Assembly: GCF_003691365.1 (NCBI RefSeq)
Contig: NZ_CP033087.1
Coordinates: 1,626,501-1,690,500, forward strand
Source of the DNA: Commensalibacter melissae
Lineage (GTDB): Bacteria; Pseudomonadota; Alphaproteobacteria; Acetobacterales; Acetobacteraceae
DNA length: 64,000 bases
Reading direction: 5' to 3'
Shown: piece by piece, positions 20,849-29,946 of the stretch
Position numbering within the stretch: the stretch's first letter is position 1
Layout: each line of letters opens with the position of its first letter
The notes under the pieces: generated by a model
Database searches by the model: none
Seen by the model: the letters and a program-made list of their open reading frames with translations, nothing else
Told to the model about the DNA's origin: nothing
Program-made: the position numbers and the translations under genes

Positions 20849-23800
20849 ATGATAAAAAATCAACCTTTACAAGAAAAAGAGACGAGTTCTTTAAAAGATC
20901 TCTTAAAAAACGATAATGAGAATCTGTTTTTTCATACTCCCTTTCTAAAAAATGAAATTCATCACCATTATTCTGTTCTCGTATGGTTGATAACAAACCT
21001 AAAACCAAAAAAAATTGCAATATTTGATAATGATATTGAAAGAATCCTTCATAAAAATATATGCGAAATTATTGATAGTTTTGAACTATCCAGTCAATGT
21101 TTCAGTGAAAAACAAAAGAAAGAAAGCCCCTATTCATATCCGAACACCTTGCTACCCATCAAACCTGATATTTCCGATTACGATTGTATTTTCATCAACA
21201 GTCTGAACCAATCCCTTAAAAAAGCACCCATTATAAATTCGCTGTATGAAAAACTTCCTGAGAATACCACGATTGTTATTGATAATATCTTTAGCGATCA
21301 TTCAATTGCCAAGGAAAACTCCTCAATCATTTCAGCATGGCAGACGCAATATCCCCATTTTGATTTTTATCATTATTCTGGACTGACCATTCTCTACACT
21401 GGTACAGCGGTTCCTGTTTCGTTAAAAAATCTCTTTGACCTCAGTAACTCTCCTGTTCTGGCACAACGATTCCAAAAAAAATGTGCTTTTTTTGACCAAT
21501 ATTGGTCGATGTATAACTCATTGGATAAAAAAAACGAAGCATCAACGCCATCTCTATTTCTGGAATCAAAAATTGAACAAAATTTATTGGGCAGAAAACT
21601 TCAATATTCTGAAAAGGAAATTGCAAATCAAACCCAAAAAATCAGGGAAAAAAACAAGATATTAAAAGATTTAACCAATCAGGTTGCCAAAAATGGATGT
21701 AATAAAAAATTAATATCTATTAAAAATTTATATCCAAAAAGTATATCTGAAATAATCTATGGACAATTAAAAAGAAAAACTCCTGTATTCGTCAAAAAAT
21801 ATATCAAAAACAAAATAAAAATGGATATAGATGCTCCTAATTTTATAAATGTAATTAAAAGAAAATTTTATAAGGAAAATAACATTATCGGAAATTCCTT
21901 TTCAGGTTCTAACTCTTTACATTCAATGGATAGCCTGAATTACTTTGCCAAGCCTGATTACAATTCCTATAATCCTATAAGAAAAATTCTTTTTGTTGCT
22001 GGAGAACCCGATACACCGGGTGTAATTTATCGTTGTTATCGTAATGCCAAAGCTTGCATTATGGCCGGCCATGAAGCTAAGGTTTCAAACGCGGCTGATG
22101 TTAGCGTTAACGATATACAATGGGCTGATATCATCATTTTATGGCGTGTTGAGTTTAGCGGTCACATTGATGGGATTCTGAAACTAAGCAAGGAATATAA
22201 TAAATTAACCGCCTTTGATGTCGACGATATTGTCTTTAAACCCCATTTTGCCCATATTGAGATCATAGATGGTATACGTACCATTGGTACAACCGAGGCA
22301 AAAACGGCCCATACATTTCACAACATGCGTCAAACCCTCATGCGTTCAGACTTTGCGATTGCAACTACAAAGGAAATGCGTGAACATATGGCGCAGGAAC
22401 TTATTCCTAGACATGCCGGTCCATTAGTATATACCCTACCCAATATTTTTGATGATGAATGCGTGAAATTATCACGATTTGCCGCCCGTATTGTTCAAGC
22501 AACAAAAAATGATGATTACATCCGGATTGGCTATGCAAGCGGTACCCGAACACATCAGCGTGATTTTGCCCTTGTCATACCTGCACTCATTTCAATTTTT
22601 CAACAACGTTCCAATATACGCCTTGTTTTATTCAGGGAACCCGTAAATCACCGTCCCATTTTGCATATGAATGAATATCCGGAACTGAAAAATTATGAAA
22701 ATTTCATCGAGTGGCGCGATACCGTACCCCTGGAAAAACTTCCCCAAGAGTTGGCAAGATTTGATATCTCAATTGCCCCATTGGAAATTGACAATGTTTT
22801 CTGCAATGCAAAAAGTGAACTTAAATATTTTGAAGCTGCATTGGCAAATGTCTGTTCAATCGTTTCACCAACCCAACCCTTGAAACGATGCATTCAACAC
22901 GGCGTTACTGGATATCTGGCATCTACCGCGAAAGAATGGGAAGAATATTTACTATCGCTTATTGACAATAAAACACTTAGAAAAGAAATGGCGCAAAATG
23001 CATATCATGCCGTTTTATGGAATTTCAGTTTGCAACGTCAATCCAAACTTTGCGATACAATGCTTTTAAGTTTGATTAATGAAAAAGGCGCAGCACAGGC
23101 AGCGGAAACTATTATTTCACGCAAAAACTATAACCTTCGCAATTTGCCCGTCATTCCACACAGCAACATTCTTTTTGAACATGATAACTTGCGGGAATCT
23201 GAGGTAACGGTTGTCATTACTTCCTATAACTATCAGCAATATATACTGGAGGCACTCGAGTCCGTTTTTATTCAGACATTAAAGGATATTGATTTGATTA
23301 TTGTTGATGATGGTTCGTCTGACGAATCAATCACCCTAATTCTTGAATGGTCAATAAATCACAAGTATCGATTCAATCGATTGCAAATCCATCAATCAGT
23401 AAATAATGTCGGTTTGGGAGGCGCACGAAATATTGGTATTGCAGCCAGTGAAACACTGTATTCCATGCAATTGGATGCGGATAACCGTCTAATGCCTGAC
23501 ACATGCGAAAAATTATTGCAGGCCATACAGAATACGAATATTGGTTATGCCTATCCAGAAATACAGCATTTTGGCGCAGGAGAGGCCATTGGAGGGCACG
23601 TTCCCTTTAATCCCCTACGCCTCACCGTTGGAAACTATATTGACGCAATGGTTCTTATTGCCAAATGGGCCTGGACTGCAGCTGGTGGATTTTATGTAAA
23701 ACGGGATGCAATGGGGTGGGAGGATTTTGATATGTGGTGCTCCCTTGCTGAAATGGGTATCAACGGAAAACAGGTAACCAATACTACTGCTGAATATAGG

Positions 23801-23938
23801 GCACATTTTGCATCAATGACCAATGTACTCACTGAACAAAATACCCACAAACCCAAGGTTGTTTCTCATCTTGAAAATAGACATCCTTGGCTTGACCTGG
23901 TTTATCCCGAAATTTCACCCTGGAATAAAAAACAATAA
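20849..23938 (+). CDS. Giant multidomain glycosyltransferase (methyltransferase-like + GT-B + GT2)
   Basis: A 1029-residue protein. Residues of about 30-190 resemble a class I methyltransferase-like fold (LVWLITNLKPKKIAIFDND, then a second acidic segment SDYDCIFINSL), though catalytic competence is unclear. After a Lys-rich linker, residues of about 378-740 form a GT-B domain with YASGTRTHQRDFALVIPAL and DISIAPLEIDNVFCNAKSEL, paralogous to the first domain of the protein at 16238-18922. Residues of about 785-1000 form a GT2 domain with VTVVITSYNYQQYILEALES, the IIVDDGSSDES nucleotide-binding motif and a QLDADNRL acidic motif. Such fusions build complex surface polysaccharides, adding more than one sugar. 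It is divergent from the RTX-like gene and followed by a strong hairpin. Confidence 0.85.
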   Translation: MIKNQPLQEKETSSLKDLLKNDNENLFFHTPFLKNEIHHHYSVLVWLITNLKPKKIAIFDNDIERILHKNICEIIDSFELSSQCFSEKQKKESPYSYPNTLLPIKPDISDYDCIFINSLNQSLKKAPIINSLYEKLPENTTIVIDNIFSDHSIAKENSSIISAWQTQYPHFDFYHYSGLTILYTGTAVPVSLKNLFDLSNSPVLAQRFQKKCAFFDQYWSMYNSLDKKNEASTPSLFLESKIEQNLLGRKLQYSEKEIANQTQKIREKNKILKDLTNQVAKNGCNKKLISIKNLYPKSISEIIYGQLKRKTPVFVKKYIKNKIKMDIDAPNFINVIKRKFYKENNIIGNSFSGSNSLHSMDSLNYFAKPDYNSYNPIRKILFVAGEPDTPGVIYRCYRNAKACIMAGHEAKVSNAADVSVNDIQWADIIILWRVEFSGHIDGILKLSKEYNKLTAFDVDDIVFKPHFAHIEIIDGIRTIGTTEAKTAHTFHNMRQTLMRSDFAIATTKEMREHMAQELIPRHAGPLVYTLPNIFDDECVKLSRFAARIVQATKNDDYIRIGYASGTRTHQRDFALVIPALISIFQQRSNIRLVLFREPVNHRPILHMNEYPELKNYENFIEWRDTVPLEKLPQELARFDISIAPLEIDNVFCNAKSELKYFEAALANVCSIVSPTQPLKRCIQHGVTGYLASTAKEWEEYLLSLIDNKTLRKEMAQNAYHAVLWNFSLQRQSKLCDTMLLSLINEKGAAQAAETIISRKNYNLRNLPVIPHSNILFEHDNLRESEVTVVITSYNYQQYILEALESVFIQTLKDIDLIIVDDGSSDESITLILEWSINHKYRFNRLQIHQSVNNVGLGGARNIGIAASETLYSMQLDADNRLMPDTCEKLLQAIQNTNIGYAYPEIQHFGAGEAIGGHVPFNPLRLTVGNYIDAMVLIAKWAWTAAGGFYVKRDAMGWEDFDMWCSLAEMGINGKQVTNTTAEYRAHFASMTNVLTEQNTHKPKVVSHLENRHPWLDLVYPEISPWNKKQ

Positions 23939-24009
23939 TTTCTTAAACTCGTTTAATATTATTAATAAATATTTAGTAAATACATTAAATTACTTATAAT
24001 ATTTTAATA

Positions 24010-24049
24010 TAAAATCACTAAAATAAAATATTACATTTTAGTGATTTTA
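24010..24049 (+). terminator. Perfect 15-bp hairpin after the giant glycosyltransferase gene
   Basis: TAAAATCACTAAAAT (24010-24024) and ATTTTAGTGATTTTA (24035-24049) are exact complements around a 10-nt loop. It lies 71 nt after the stop. There is no T-run after the descending arm on the + strand, so termination efficiency is uncertain. Confidence 0.6.
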
Positions 24050-24143
24050 AAACAACAAATAAAAAAAATAAAATTATTGAATAGATAAGATTTTTATTTA
24101 CGCTAATATTGTTTTTAATAAATAACTATTAAGGAGCGTAATA

Positions 24144-25214
24144 ATGGATTATCAAAATAATAATATAAATAAAAAAAGAATATGCTGGGGAAGTATTATT
24201 GCTGGTATTTTTACAGTTATGGCAGTATTTTTTCTTCTTTTTATTTTGGGAAGCAGCCTGGGTGTTTCAATGCTGTCCCCTAAATCCGATGATATTATTA
24301 ATGGTGCAGGAACAACAGTTTTAATCTGGACTGTGGTTTCAATTATCCTCAGCCTTGCATGTGGTGCTTTTGTGACTGGACGCTTGGCTGGCGTAAATGG
24401 CCTCATTCATGGATTTCTTGTTTGGGCCACCTCGCTTATTTTATCCATTATTATTGGATGCATGATTTTAAGTTCCATCCTTACCATGATCGGGGGAACA
24501 ATCGGAACAGTGACCTCATCTACAGGTTCCCTATTAAGCGGCATTGGTTCTGCATCCCAAAATGGTATTTCAGGAATTTTTGATCTTAGCAAAAACACTC
24601 TGAAAAATTTTGATTTCAAATCAAATGCGAATAATCAACAACTTAATCAAAATGTGATAGAGGCTTTGAAAAAAAGCGATATTCCAGCTTTACATCCAGA
24701 CTATCTATCCTCACAATTTAAGGAGGTTAAAAAAGAAGCCAAAAATGCTATCAAGGAAATTAGCATCAACCCAAATAATTCCGACAAGATTCTTTCTGAT
24801 TTAATAAGCCATCTCAAAACCCGTACCGAAAACATCTATCAGTCCATTGATCGTAATGATGTAGAAAAAGCTATTGCCAATAATACTAATTTAACTTCTA
24901 AAGAGGCAGAACGTTCGGTTGACAATATTATTGCCATGCATAACCAGGCAGTACAAGAAGCAAACAATAAATTGAATGATTTGCAAAACAATCTTCAGGA
25001 AGCAAAAGAACAATTAAACACATGGAAAGAACAGGCTAAAGAAAAAGCGGATATGACTGTCAAAGCCATCGCACGTCTTTCATTCTGGTCTTTTATCGCC
25101 TTGCTAGTTGGTGCACTGGTTAGTACCGCTTGTGGATTATTGGGGCAAAGAACCGTTTGCAGAAAACTAGAAAATCAAACTACTGATAATGAGCATCATA
25201 ATTATAATCACTAA
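24144..25214 (+). CDS. Membrane protein of unknown function with coiled-coil midsection
   Basis: Not recognised as a named protein. The 356 residues begin with three predicted membrane helices: about 13-40 (WGSIIAGIFTVMAVFFLLFI), 52-76 and 82-115. A soluble part of about 190 residues follows, rich in Lys, Asn, Gln and Glu and ending in a heptad-like coiled coil (ANNKLNDLQNNLQEAKEQL). A fourth helix lies at about 306-330 (LSFWSFIALLVGALVSTACG). The N-terminal helices with WG-x-IIAG and Gly-rich repeats resemble uncharacterised inner-membrane proteins seen in acetic acid bacteria. A strong AAGGAG precedes the ATG, and a clear terminator follows, so it is a single-gene unit. Possible envelope-stress or scaffold role is speculation. 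Confidence 0.75.
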   Translation: MDYQNNNINKKRICWGSIIAGIFTVMAVFFLLFILGSSLGVSMLSPKSDDIINGAGTTVLIWTVVSIILSLACGAFVTGRLAGVNGLIHGFLVWATSLILSIIIGCMILSSILTMIGGTIGTVTSSTGSLLSGIGSASQNGISGIFDLSKNTLKNFDFKSNANNQQLNQNVIEALKKSDIPALHPDYLSSQFKEVKKEAKNAIKEISINPNNSDKILSDLISHLKTRTENIYQSIDRNDVEKAIANNTNLTSKEAERSVDNIIAMHNQAVQEANNKLNDLQNNLQEAKEQLNTWKEQAKEKADMTVKAIARLSFWSFIALLVGALVSTACGLLGQRTVCRKLENQTTDNEHHNYNH

Positions 25215-25250
25215 ATAACAATATCGCTTATCTTTAAAAAATAACCAAAA

Positions 25251-25282
25251 AACTAGTATTTCCAAAAATACTAGTTTTTTTT
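25251..25282 (+). terminator. Intrinsic terminator after the membrane protein gene
   Basis: AACTAGTATTT (25251-25261) pairs with AAATACTAGTT (25266-25276), loop CCAA, followed by a run of Ts to 25282. It ends the membrane protein transcript, 23 bp before the end of the convergent nadE. Confidence 0.9.
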
Positions 25283-25305
25283 CTTTTTAAACCTTTTGAA
25301 CAAAA

Positions 25306-27351
25306 TCAATCGAAAGGAACATTTTCAAGTTCTCTTAACCATATATTCGCATTTCCATCTGAAGGGGCACGCCAATCTCCCCGTGGAGAAAGACTTCCTC
25401 CTGCAAGAATCTTGGGACCATTTGGCATGGCTGATCGTTTGAATTGGCTAAAAGCAAAAAACCGTTTAATGAATATTTCCAGCCAATGCCTAATTTCACA
25501 TAAATTATAATCGGTTTTTTTTGTATCAGGATAACCTGCAGGCCAGCTCCCCTTACGTGAATTTGACCATATATGATAGGCCAAAAAAGCAATTTTTGAA
25601 GGTTTTAGACCATATCTTAGAAAATAATATAAATTAAAATCTTGCAATGCGTATGGTCCAATTATCGATTCAGTACTTTGAATGGATTTTGCATCTTTTG
25701 CAGGAATGAGTTCTGGCGAGATTTCAGTATTCAAGATTTCCTGCAAAACCCTGCCAGTTTTCTCTGAAAAAAATCTGGATTGAACAACCCATCGTATCAA
25801 ATGTTGAATTAATGTTTTGGGTAACCCAGCATTGACATGATAATGGGACATTTGATCCCCTACGCCATAAGTACACCATCCCAGCGCCAGTTCTGATAGA
25901 TCCCCGGTCCCAACAACAATACCATTATGCAGATTGGCCAGACGAAACAGATAATCTGTTCTTAATCCCGCCTGGACATTTTCAAAGGTGATATCGTATA
26001 CAGGCTTATTTTCTGCATAAGGATGTCCTATATCTTTTAACATTTGTCTGGCTGTATCAGTAATATCCAAGCATTCCCAATGAATACCAAGGCTTTTCAT
26101 CAATGATTCGGCATTATTTTTCGTCTCTTTGCCTGTTCCGAATGCCGGCATTGTATACCCATAAATAAACTGTCGATCCATTTTGAGATCGTCAGCAGCC
26201 TGTACAGCAACCAGCAAAGCCTGTGTCGAATCAAGTCCTCCAGAAACACCAATGATCATTCGCTGGGCTTTGCTGGCTTGAATACGTTGTTTTAATGCTG
26301 AAACCTGAATCATGTAGGCTTCATAACAGTCCTGTTCCAACCGATGGACTTCCGACGGGACAAAGGGAAAACGTTCCAGGGGACGTTGAAGCCCTATGGT
26401 GTCATTTGAAGGTTGCAATTTGAATGTAATCAAACGATAAGGTGGATGTTTTTCATAGCACTGATGAAATGTTCCGCGTTGCAACCGTTCCTGACATATC
26501 AAATCAAGATCAATATCTGCATATAGAAAATTATCCCCTTTTGGAAAACGTTCTGTTTGCGCCAGAAGTTCACCATTTTCAAAAATTGACAATTGTCCGT
26601 CCCAGGCAAGATCCGTTGTAGATTCACCATTTCCTGCAGCAGTATATAGATAAGCGCAAATTCCACGTGAGGATTGCGTTTGACACAACAAAGAACGCTG
26701 ATCCGCTTTACCTACAGTTATGTTACTTGCCGAAAGATTGGCAATCACGGTGGCACCAGCCATACAGGCATAACTACTTGGGGGAATTGGTACCCACAAA
26801 TCTTCGCAAATTTCCGTCCCTATAAGCAAATCGGGATAATCCTCTGCTTTAAAAAGCAGATCAACACCAAAAGGAACGTTTTGTTTGTTAAAAACTATGA
26901 ATTCATTGACAATCAATTGCCCATCAACAAATTGTCTGGCCTCATAAAATTCCCGGTAACCAGGTAAATAGGATTTGGGAACAACTCCCAGAATCTTACC
27001 TTTATGAATAACAACCGCACAATTATACAAAGCACCCTTAAAAACAACAGGAGCTCCAAATATGAGAACAGGCATAAGTGATTGGCTTGCATCACATATC
27101 AGTTCAATAGTTTCCTTAACAGCACTTGACAGGCTGTCCTGTAACCTGAGATCCTCAATTGAATATCCCGTCAGAGACAATTCAGGAAAAACACAAAGTG
27201 CAACGCATTCCTGATGGGCCTTTAAAGCCAGTTGAATTATTTTCTCGCTGTTCGAATAAGGATCTGCCAAACAGACTGTAAAATTGCATAATCCCACCCG
27301 GGCAAGGTTATGTTCATACAACGAGTAAAAATTTTTCAAGAAGAATCTCAC
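25306..27351 (-). CDS. nadE: Glutamine-dependent NAD+ synthetase NadE
   Basis: Last step of NAD synthesis: amidates nicotinic acid adenine dinucleotide with ammonia drawn from glutamine. The N-terminal nitrilase-type glutaminase (about residues 15-280) has the catalytic triad in FPELSLTGYS (Glu), GVVPKSYLPGYREF (Lys) and TEICEDLW (Cys near residue 182). The C-terminal synthetase has the PP-loop SGGLDST near residues 369-375, then DLSELALGWCTYG. At 681 aa it belongs to the long, glutamine-dependent class, similar in size to the mycobacterial enzyme (679 aa). It starts 22 nt after dsbB on the same strand and could be the last gene of that run. A Met near ARVGLCNF could be an alternative view of the N-terminus, but family members also begin with FYSLY-like residues. 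Confidence 0.97.
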   Translation of the reverse strand: MRFFLKNFYSLYEHNLARVGLCNFTVCLADPYSNSEKIIQLALKAHQECVALCVFPELSLTGYSIEDLRLQDSLSSAVKETIELICDASQSLMPVLIFGAPVVFKGALYNCAVVIHKGKILGVVPKSYLPGYREFYEARQFVDGQLIVNEFIVFNKQNVPFGVDLLFKAEDYPDLLIGTEICEDLWVPIPPSSYACMAGATVIANLSASNITVGKADQRSLLCQTQSSRGICAYLYTAAGNGESTTDLAWDGQLSIFENGELLAQTERFPKGDNFLYADIDLDLICQERLQRGTFHQCYEKHPPYRLITFKLQPSNDTIGLQRPLERFPFVPSEVHRLEQDCYEAYMIQVSALKQRIQASKAQRMIIGVSGGLDSTQALLVAVQAADDLKMDRQFIYGYTMPAFGTGKETKNNAESLMKSLGIHWECLDITDTARQMLKDIGHPYAENKPVYDITFENVQAGLRTDYLFRLANLHNGIVVGTGDLSELALGWCTYGVGDQMSHYHVNAGLPKTLIQHLIRWVVQSRFFSEKTGRVLQEILNTEISPELIPAKDAKSIQSTESIIGPYALQDFNLYYFLRYGLKPSKIAFLAYHIWSNSRKGSWPAGYPDTKKTDYNLCEIRHWLEIFIKRFFAFSQFKRSAMPNGPKILAGGSLSPRGDWRAPSDGNANIWLRELENVPFD

Positions 27352-27373
27352 ATACTAAATATAATTTAAGGAT

Positions 27374-27871
27374 CTAGAAATATATTCTACGATTATGTCT
27401 TTCTTCAACCAACCGCCAAATCAATATAGCAAATAAAAAGAGGGAATATAATCCGTTTACCATTGTCAAAGAAACTGGCAGCCAAGAAAAAGGATAAGAG
27501 GCGACATCACAGGGTTTGCCTGGACGATCCGGCATAGCGCCAAGCCGATCGGCAAGATTGTCTATTGCGACAAGATTGGCGCTACACTCAGGTAACGGAC
27601 TTGCCCACCATCCCTGTTCCACCCCAATATGTAAACAGGAAATGCCAATACTCATTAACAAAACTATAAATCCAACCCATAAAATCAAGGTCAAATATCG
27701 TGTTGGAATAAAAATACCCAAAATACCCAAAATAATCAGAAAACGATATGGCCATCTTTCCAATAAACACAAAGCACAGGGAACCATATGCAAAACATGC
27801 TGTAAAAACCACGCTGCACCAATAGCGAATGCGCCTGCCAATATAAAGAAAATTGCGGTAATCGTTTTCAT
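27374..27871 (-). CDS. dsbB: Disulfide bond formation protein DsbB
   Basis: Inner-membrane oxidoreductase that reoxidises DsbA and passes electrons to quinone. With the ATG at 27871 the protein is 165 aa and has four hydrophobic helices. The first periplasmic loop carries Cys32 and Cys35 in CALCLLERWPYR, and the second carries Cys96 (PLPECSANL) and Cys121 (GKPCDVA), the two expected redox pairs. The reading frame could also begin at a GTG at 27895, but the extra eight residues are polar and no ribosome site supports it. A partner candidate in the window is the DsbA-family protein at 35707. It lies between the DUF2155 gene and nadE on the same strand. Confidence 0.93.
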   Translation of the reverse strand: MKTITAIFFILAGAFAIGAAWFLQHVLHMVPCALCLLERWPYRFLIILGILGIFIPTRYLTLILWVGFIVLLMSIGISCLHIGVEQGWWASPLPECSANLVAIDNLADRLGAMPDRPGKPCDVASYPFSWLPVSLTMVNGLYSLFLFAILIWRLVEERHNRRIYF

Positions 27872-27990
27872 ATAATATTTATTATAATTGGTCACGACTG
27901 ATACCTAGACTGGTTTATACATGAATGATGAATGATGAATGGTTAAATATGAAATAGACTTTATAAAAAAGCGAGTTTACCATATTTTTT

Positions 27991-28518
27991 TTAATGTTGC
28001 GATTGCAAAGACTTCTCTAATGAATTTTCAATTGATTCTGAAGATTGCTCAACAGGGTGCTGTATATTTTTTTCATCTTTTTTTTGAACCTTTTGGGAAT
28101 CATTCATTGGAGTACCTGCACAACCAACAACACTTATATTATATAGAGGATGCTCAAAAACAGCTATTCCAGGTTCAGATAAAAACATCCATGAGGCAAA
28201 ATGAATAGATGTTAATTTTGTGTCTGTTACTTGAAGAAAGGCGGCACTATCAAAAGGTGTTGAAGGAGGACGTATTACACAATTAAGAGCCTCGATTGTC
28301 AGGGTCTGGTATCGCACTGATTGTCCAACCGGTATATTTAAAATTTCAGTATGGGCTTCAAGTTTATTCAAAATTCGAACAACAGCTTCGGATTGTCTTA
28401 TCCACTGTTCAGCAACATTGGGATTTTGTTTTGCTGATTTACTGGTTTCAGCCAAACTGTTTGAAATATTACCTATTCCCAGTATGACAACAGCTAAACA
28501 GTAAAAATATTTTTTCAT
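27991..28518 (-). CDS. DUF2155-domain periplasmic protein
   Basis: Exported protein of unknown function, widespread in alphaproteobacteria. The first 23 residues form a signal peptide ending SNSLA. Then come the family segment around AVVRILNKLEAHTEILNIPV, the RYQTLTIEALNCVIRPP motif and a tryptophan/aromatic end (FASWMFLSEPGIAVFEHPLY) with two Cys residues (one in ALNCVIRPP, one in VVGCAGTP) that may form a disulfide. The length is 175 aa. Its ATG overlaps the stop codon of the preceding small gene (ATGA), so the two are likely to be translationally coupled. The neighbourhood of NDUFA12 and MlaD is the usual one. A C-terminal tail rich in Gln/Ser/Glu follows the domain. Confidence 0.85.
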   Translation of the reverse strand: MKKYFYCLAVVILGIGNISNSLAETSKSAKQNPNVAEQWIRQSEAVVRILNKLEAHTEILNIPVGQSVRYQTLTIEALNCVIRPPSTPFDSAAFLQVTDTKLTSIHFASWMFLSEPGIAVFEHPLYNISVVGCAGTPMNDSQKVQKKDEKNIQHPVEQSSESIENSLEKSLQSQH

Positions 28519-28745
28519 TTTACCGGACTCCGTAATTGATCAACCATATCTTTTAGAAAATCCCGCATGAATTCTTCGTCCACTCCAATCAGCAATGCGT
28601 CTTCAAATACATCCTGCATATATTGTGTTAACTCGGTTTTGTTTTCTTCCAGAATTTTTAATTTTTCTTTGCAGGTTACAGGTTTTCCATCAGATTGAGG
28701 CCAGTTTAATGAAGATGTTTGAACTTCTGTTTTCATCTTAACCAA
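28515..28745 (-). CDS. Small acidic hypothetical protein
   Basis: 76 codons, not recognised. The product is soluble, with no signal peptide or membrane helix. It has an N-terminal half with SLNWPQSDGKPVTCKEKLKI and a helical, acidic C-terminal half (VFEDALLIGVDEEFMRDFLK). It sits 20 nt after mlaD and overlaps the start of the DUF2155 gene by four bases (ATGA), an arrangement that strongly suggests a real coupled gene. The length and helical content suggest an accessory or regulatory protein for the envelope genes around it, but no function can be assigned. A second Met at residue 4 is an alternative start. Confidence 0.65.
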   Translation of the reverse strand: MVKMKTEVQTSSLNWPQSDGKPVTCKEKLKILEENKTELTQYMQDVFEDALLIGVDEEFMRDFLKDMVDQLRSPVK

Positions 28746-28765
28746 CCCTTAAATTCTTAAACTAG

Positions 28766-29299
28766 TCAATGTAATTCATTACTATGGAATTGATCAGTAG
28801 AATTGTCCGCCTTTTTCTTTTCATTCTTATTCATATTATCTGTAACAGAGAAAATGAATTTGCTTAAAAGCTGTTGCAAACTGATAGCCCCTTGGGTATG
28901 GGTCAGAAACTGACCAGGTTTAAGAACCGTTTCATCACCACCTGGAGAAAGATCAATATATTTTCCACCTAGCAGACTATCACTTGTAATAATTGCCGCC
29001 GTATCAACTGGTAATTTTACATCTGGCCGAACCGTAAAAGTTACAACCGCATTAAATCTCTTTGGATCAACCTTTTCCTGAATAACCTGACCTACGCTCA
29101 CCCCTGCCAATTTTACGTCTGAACCAACTTCCAGTCCGTCAATCTGGCTAAACGATGCGCATAACGGATATCCCCCAACATTTTTCTGCCCATGTCCAAT
29201 AATAGCCATGATAACAGCAACAACAAAAACAACCAACACTATCAAACCTGTGACAAGTTCAATTATTTGCTGTGTTTTTTGAGAAGGCATCAATACCAT
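28766..29299 (-). CDS. mlaD: MlaD family outer-membrane lipid asymmetry protein
   Basis: MCE-domain protein that binds phospholipid in the periplasm as part of the MlaFEDB ABC system. The start is cytosolic, then one membrane helix at about residues 12-35 (IIELVTGLIVLVVFVVAVIM). The MCE domain runs from about residue 44 to 125, with GLEVGSDVKLAGVSVGQV and the conserved SLLGGKYIDLSPGGDE near its end. The C-terminal helix contains LQQLLSKFIFS. The length of 177 aa matches E. coli MlaD (183). The other mla genes are not in the window; in alphaproteobacteria mlaD often sits apart near NDUFA12. A Met at residue 4 (29290) is an alternative start. Confidence 0.93.
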   Translation of the reverse strand: MVLMPSQKTQQIIELVTGLIVLVVFVVAVIMAIIGHGQKNVGGYPLCASFSQIDGLEVGSDVKLAGVSVGQVIQEKVDPKRFNAVVTFTVRPDVKLPVDTAAIITSDSLLGGKYIDLSPGGDETVLKPGQFLTHTQGAISLQQLLSKFIFSVTDNMNKNEKKKADNSTDQFHSNELH

Positions 29300-29314
29300 G
29301 AACTATCTTTTCAA

Positions 29315-29683
29315 CTAAACCTCAGGAACCCAGCTTTCATAATCACCCGTAGCCTTGGCTCGTTGACCACCGGCATAATCGCTCCCTTGTGGATGATAAG
29401 CCTTGGCTGTTCCGGTTAAATTGGAATGATAGGGAATTTGCCAAGGATGACGCTTTGATACCGGAACTGGTGCATCCGCCTCATAATGTAGCCAGACCCA
29501 CCACTCTGGGGGAACTGCGGAGGGATCATCACCTTTTTTATAAATAACCCACCGCTCACGACGACGTTCACCTCCGCCAAGACGGTTAAGTTTGCGAGAT
29601 TCATAATAGGAACGTCCATCAGAATCTTTCCCGACCAAACGTCCTTTTAAAAGTGTGTGTAAACGCGTTCCAAGTGTTGTCAT
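29315..29683 (-). CDS. NDUFA12-family complex I accessory protein
   Basis: Homologue of the mitochondrial complex I subunit NDUFA12 (B17.2), which among bacteria is essentially confined to alphaproteobacteria. Diagnostic segments are LGTRLHTLLKGRLVGKD at the start, RRRERWVIYKKGDDPSAVPP in the middle and EWWVWLHYEADAPVP after it. The frame can be extended four codons to 29695, but family proteins begin close to TTLGTRL, which favours 29683 (122 aa). It starts the minus-strand series that continues with mlaD 16 nt later. The nuo operon itself is outside the window. Strong taxonomic marker for the alphaproteobacterial origin of the DNA. Confidence 0.93.
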   Translation of the reverse strand: MTTLGTRLHTLLKGRLVGKDSDGRSYYESRKLNRLGGGERRRERWVIYKKGDDPSAVPPEWWVWLHYEADAPVPVSKRHPWQIPYHSNLTGTAKAYHPQGSDYAGGQRAKATGDYESWVPEV

Positions 29684-29946
29684 AATATAATTCAAACAAA
29701 ATAATTATGTAGTATCTTTATCAAATAACTTTTAACAACCATATACCTTTTTTCCATAAAAATCACAAAAAAAATTAAATTGGATTCTAATTAGACCGAA
29801 TAATCAAAAGATTACACCCTAAGATAAATAAAAAATTGAAAACAAATTAAACCGGAATTTTATCCACAATATCCACTGAATACAGATACCTGTATAACTT
29901 TTTACCTATTTATTTAGCTTATCGACATTCCAAAAAAAATGTAAAC

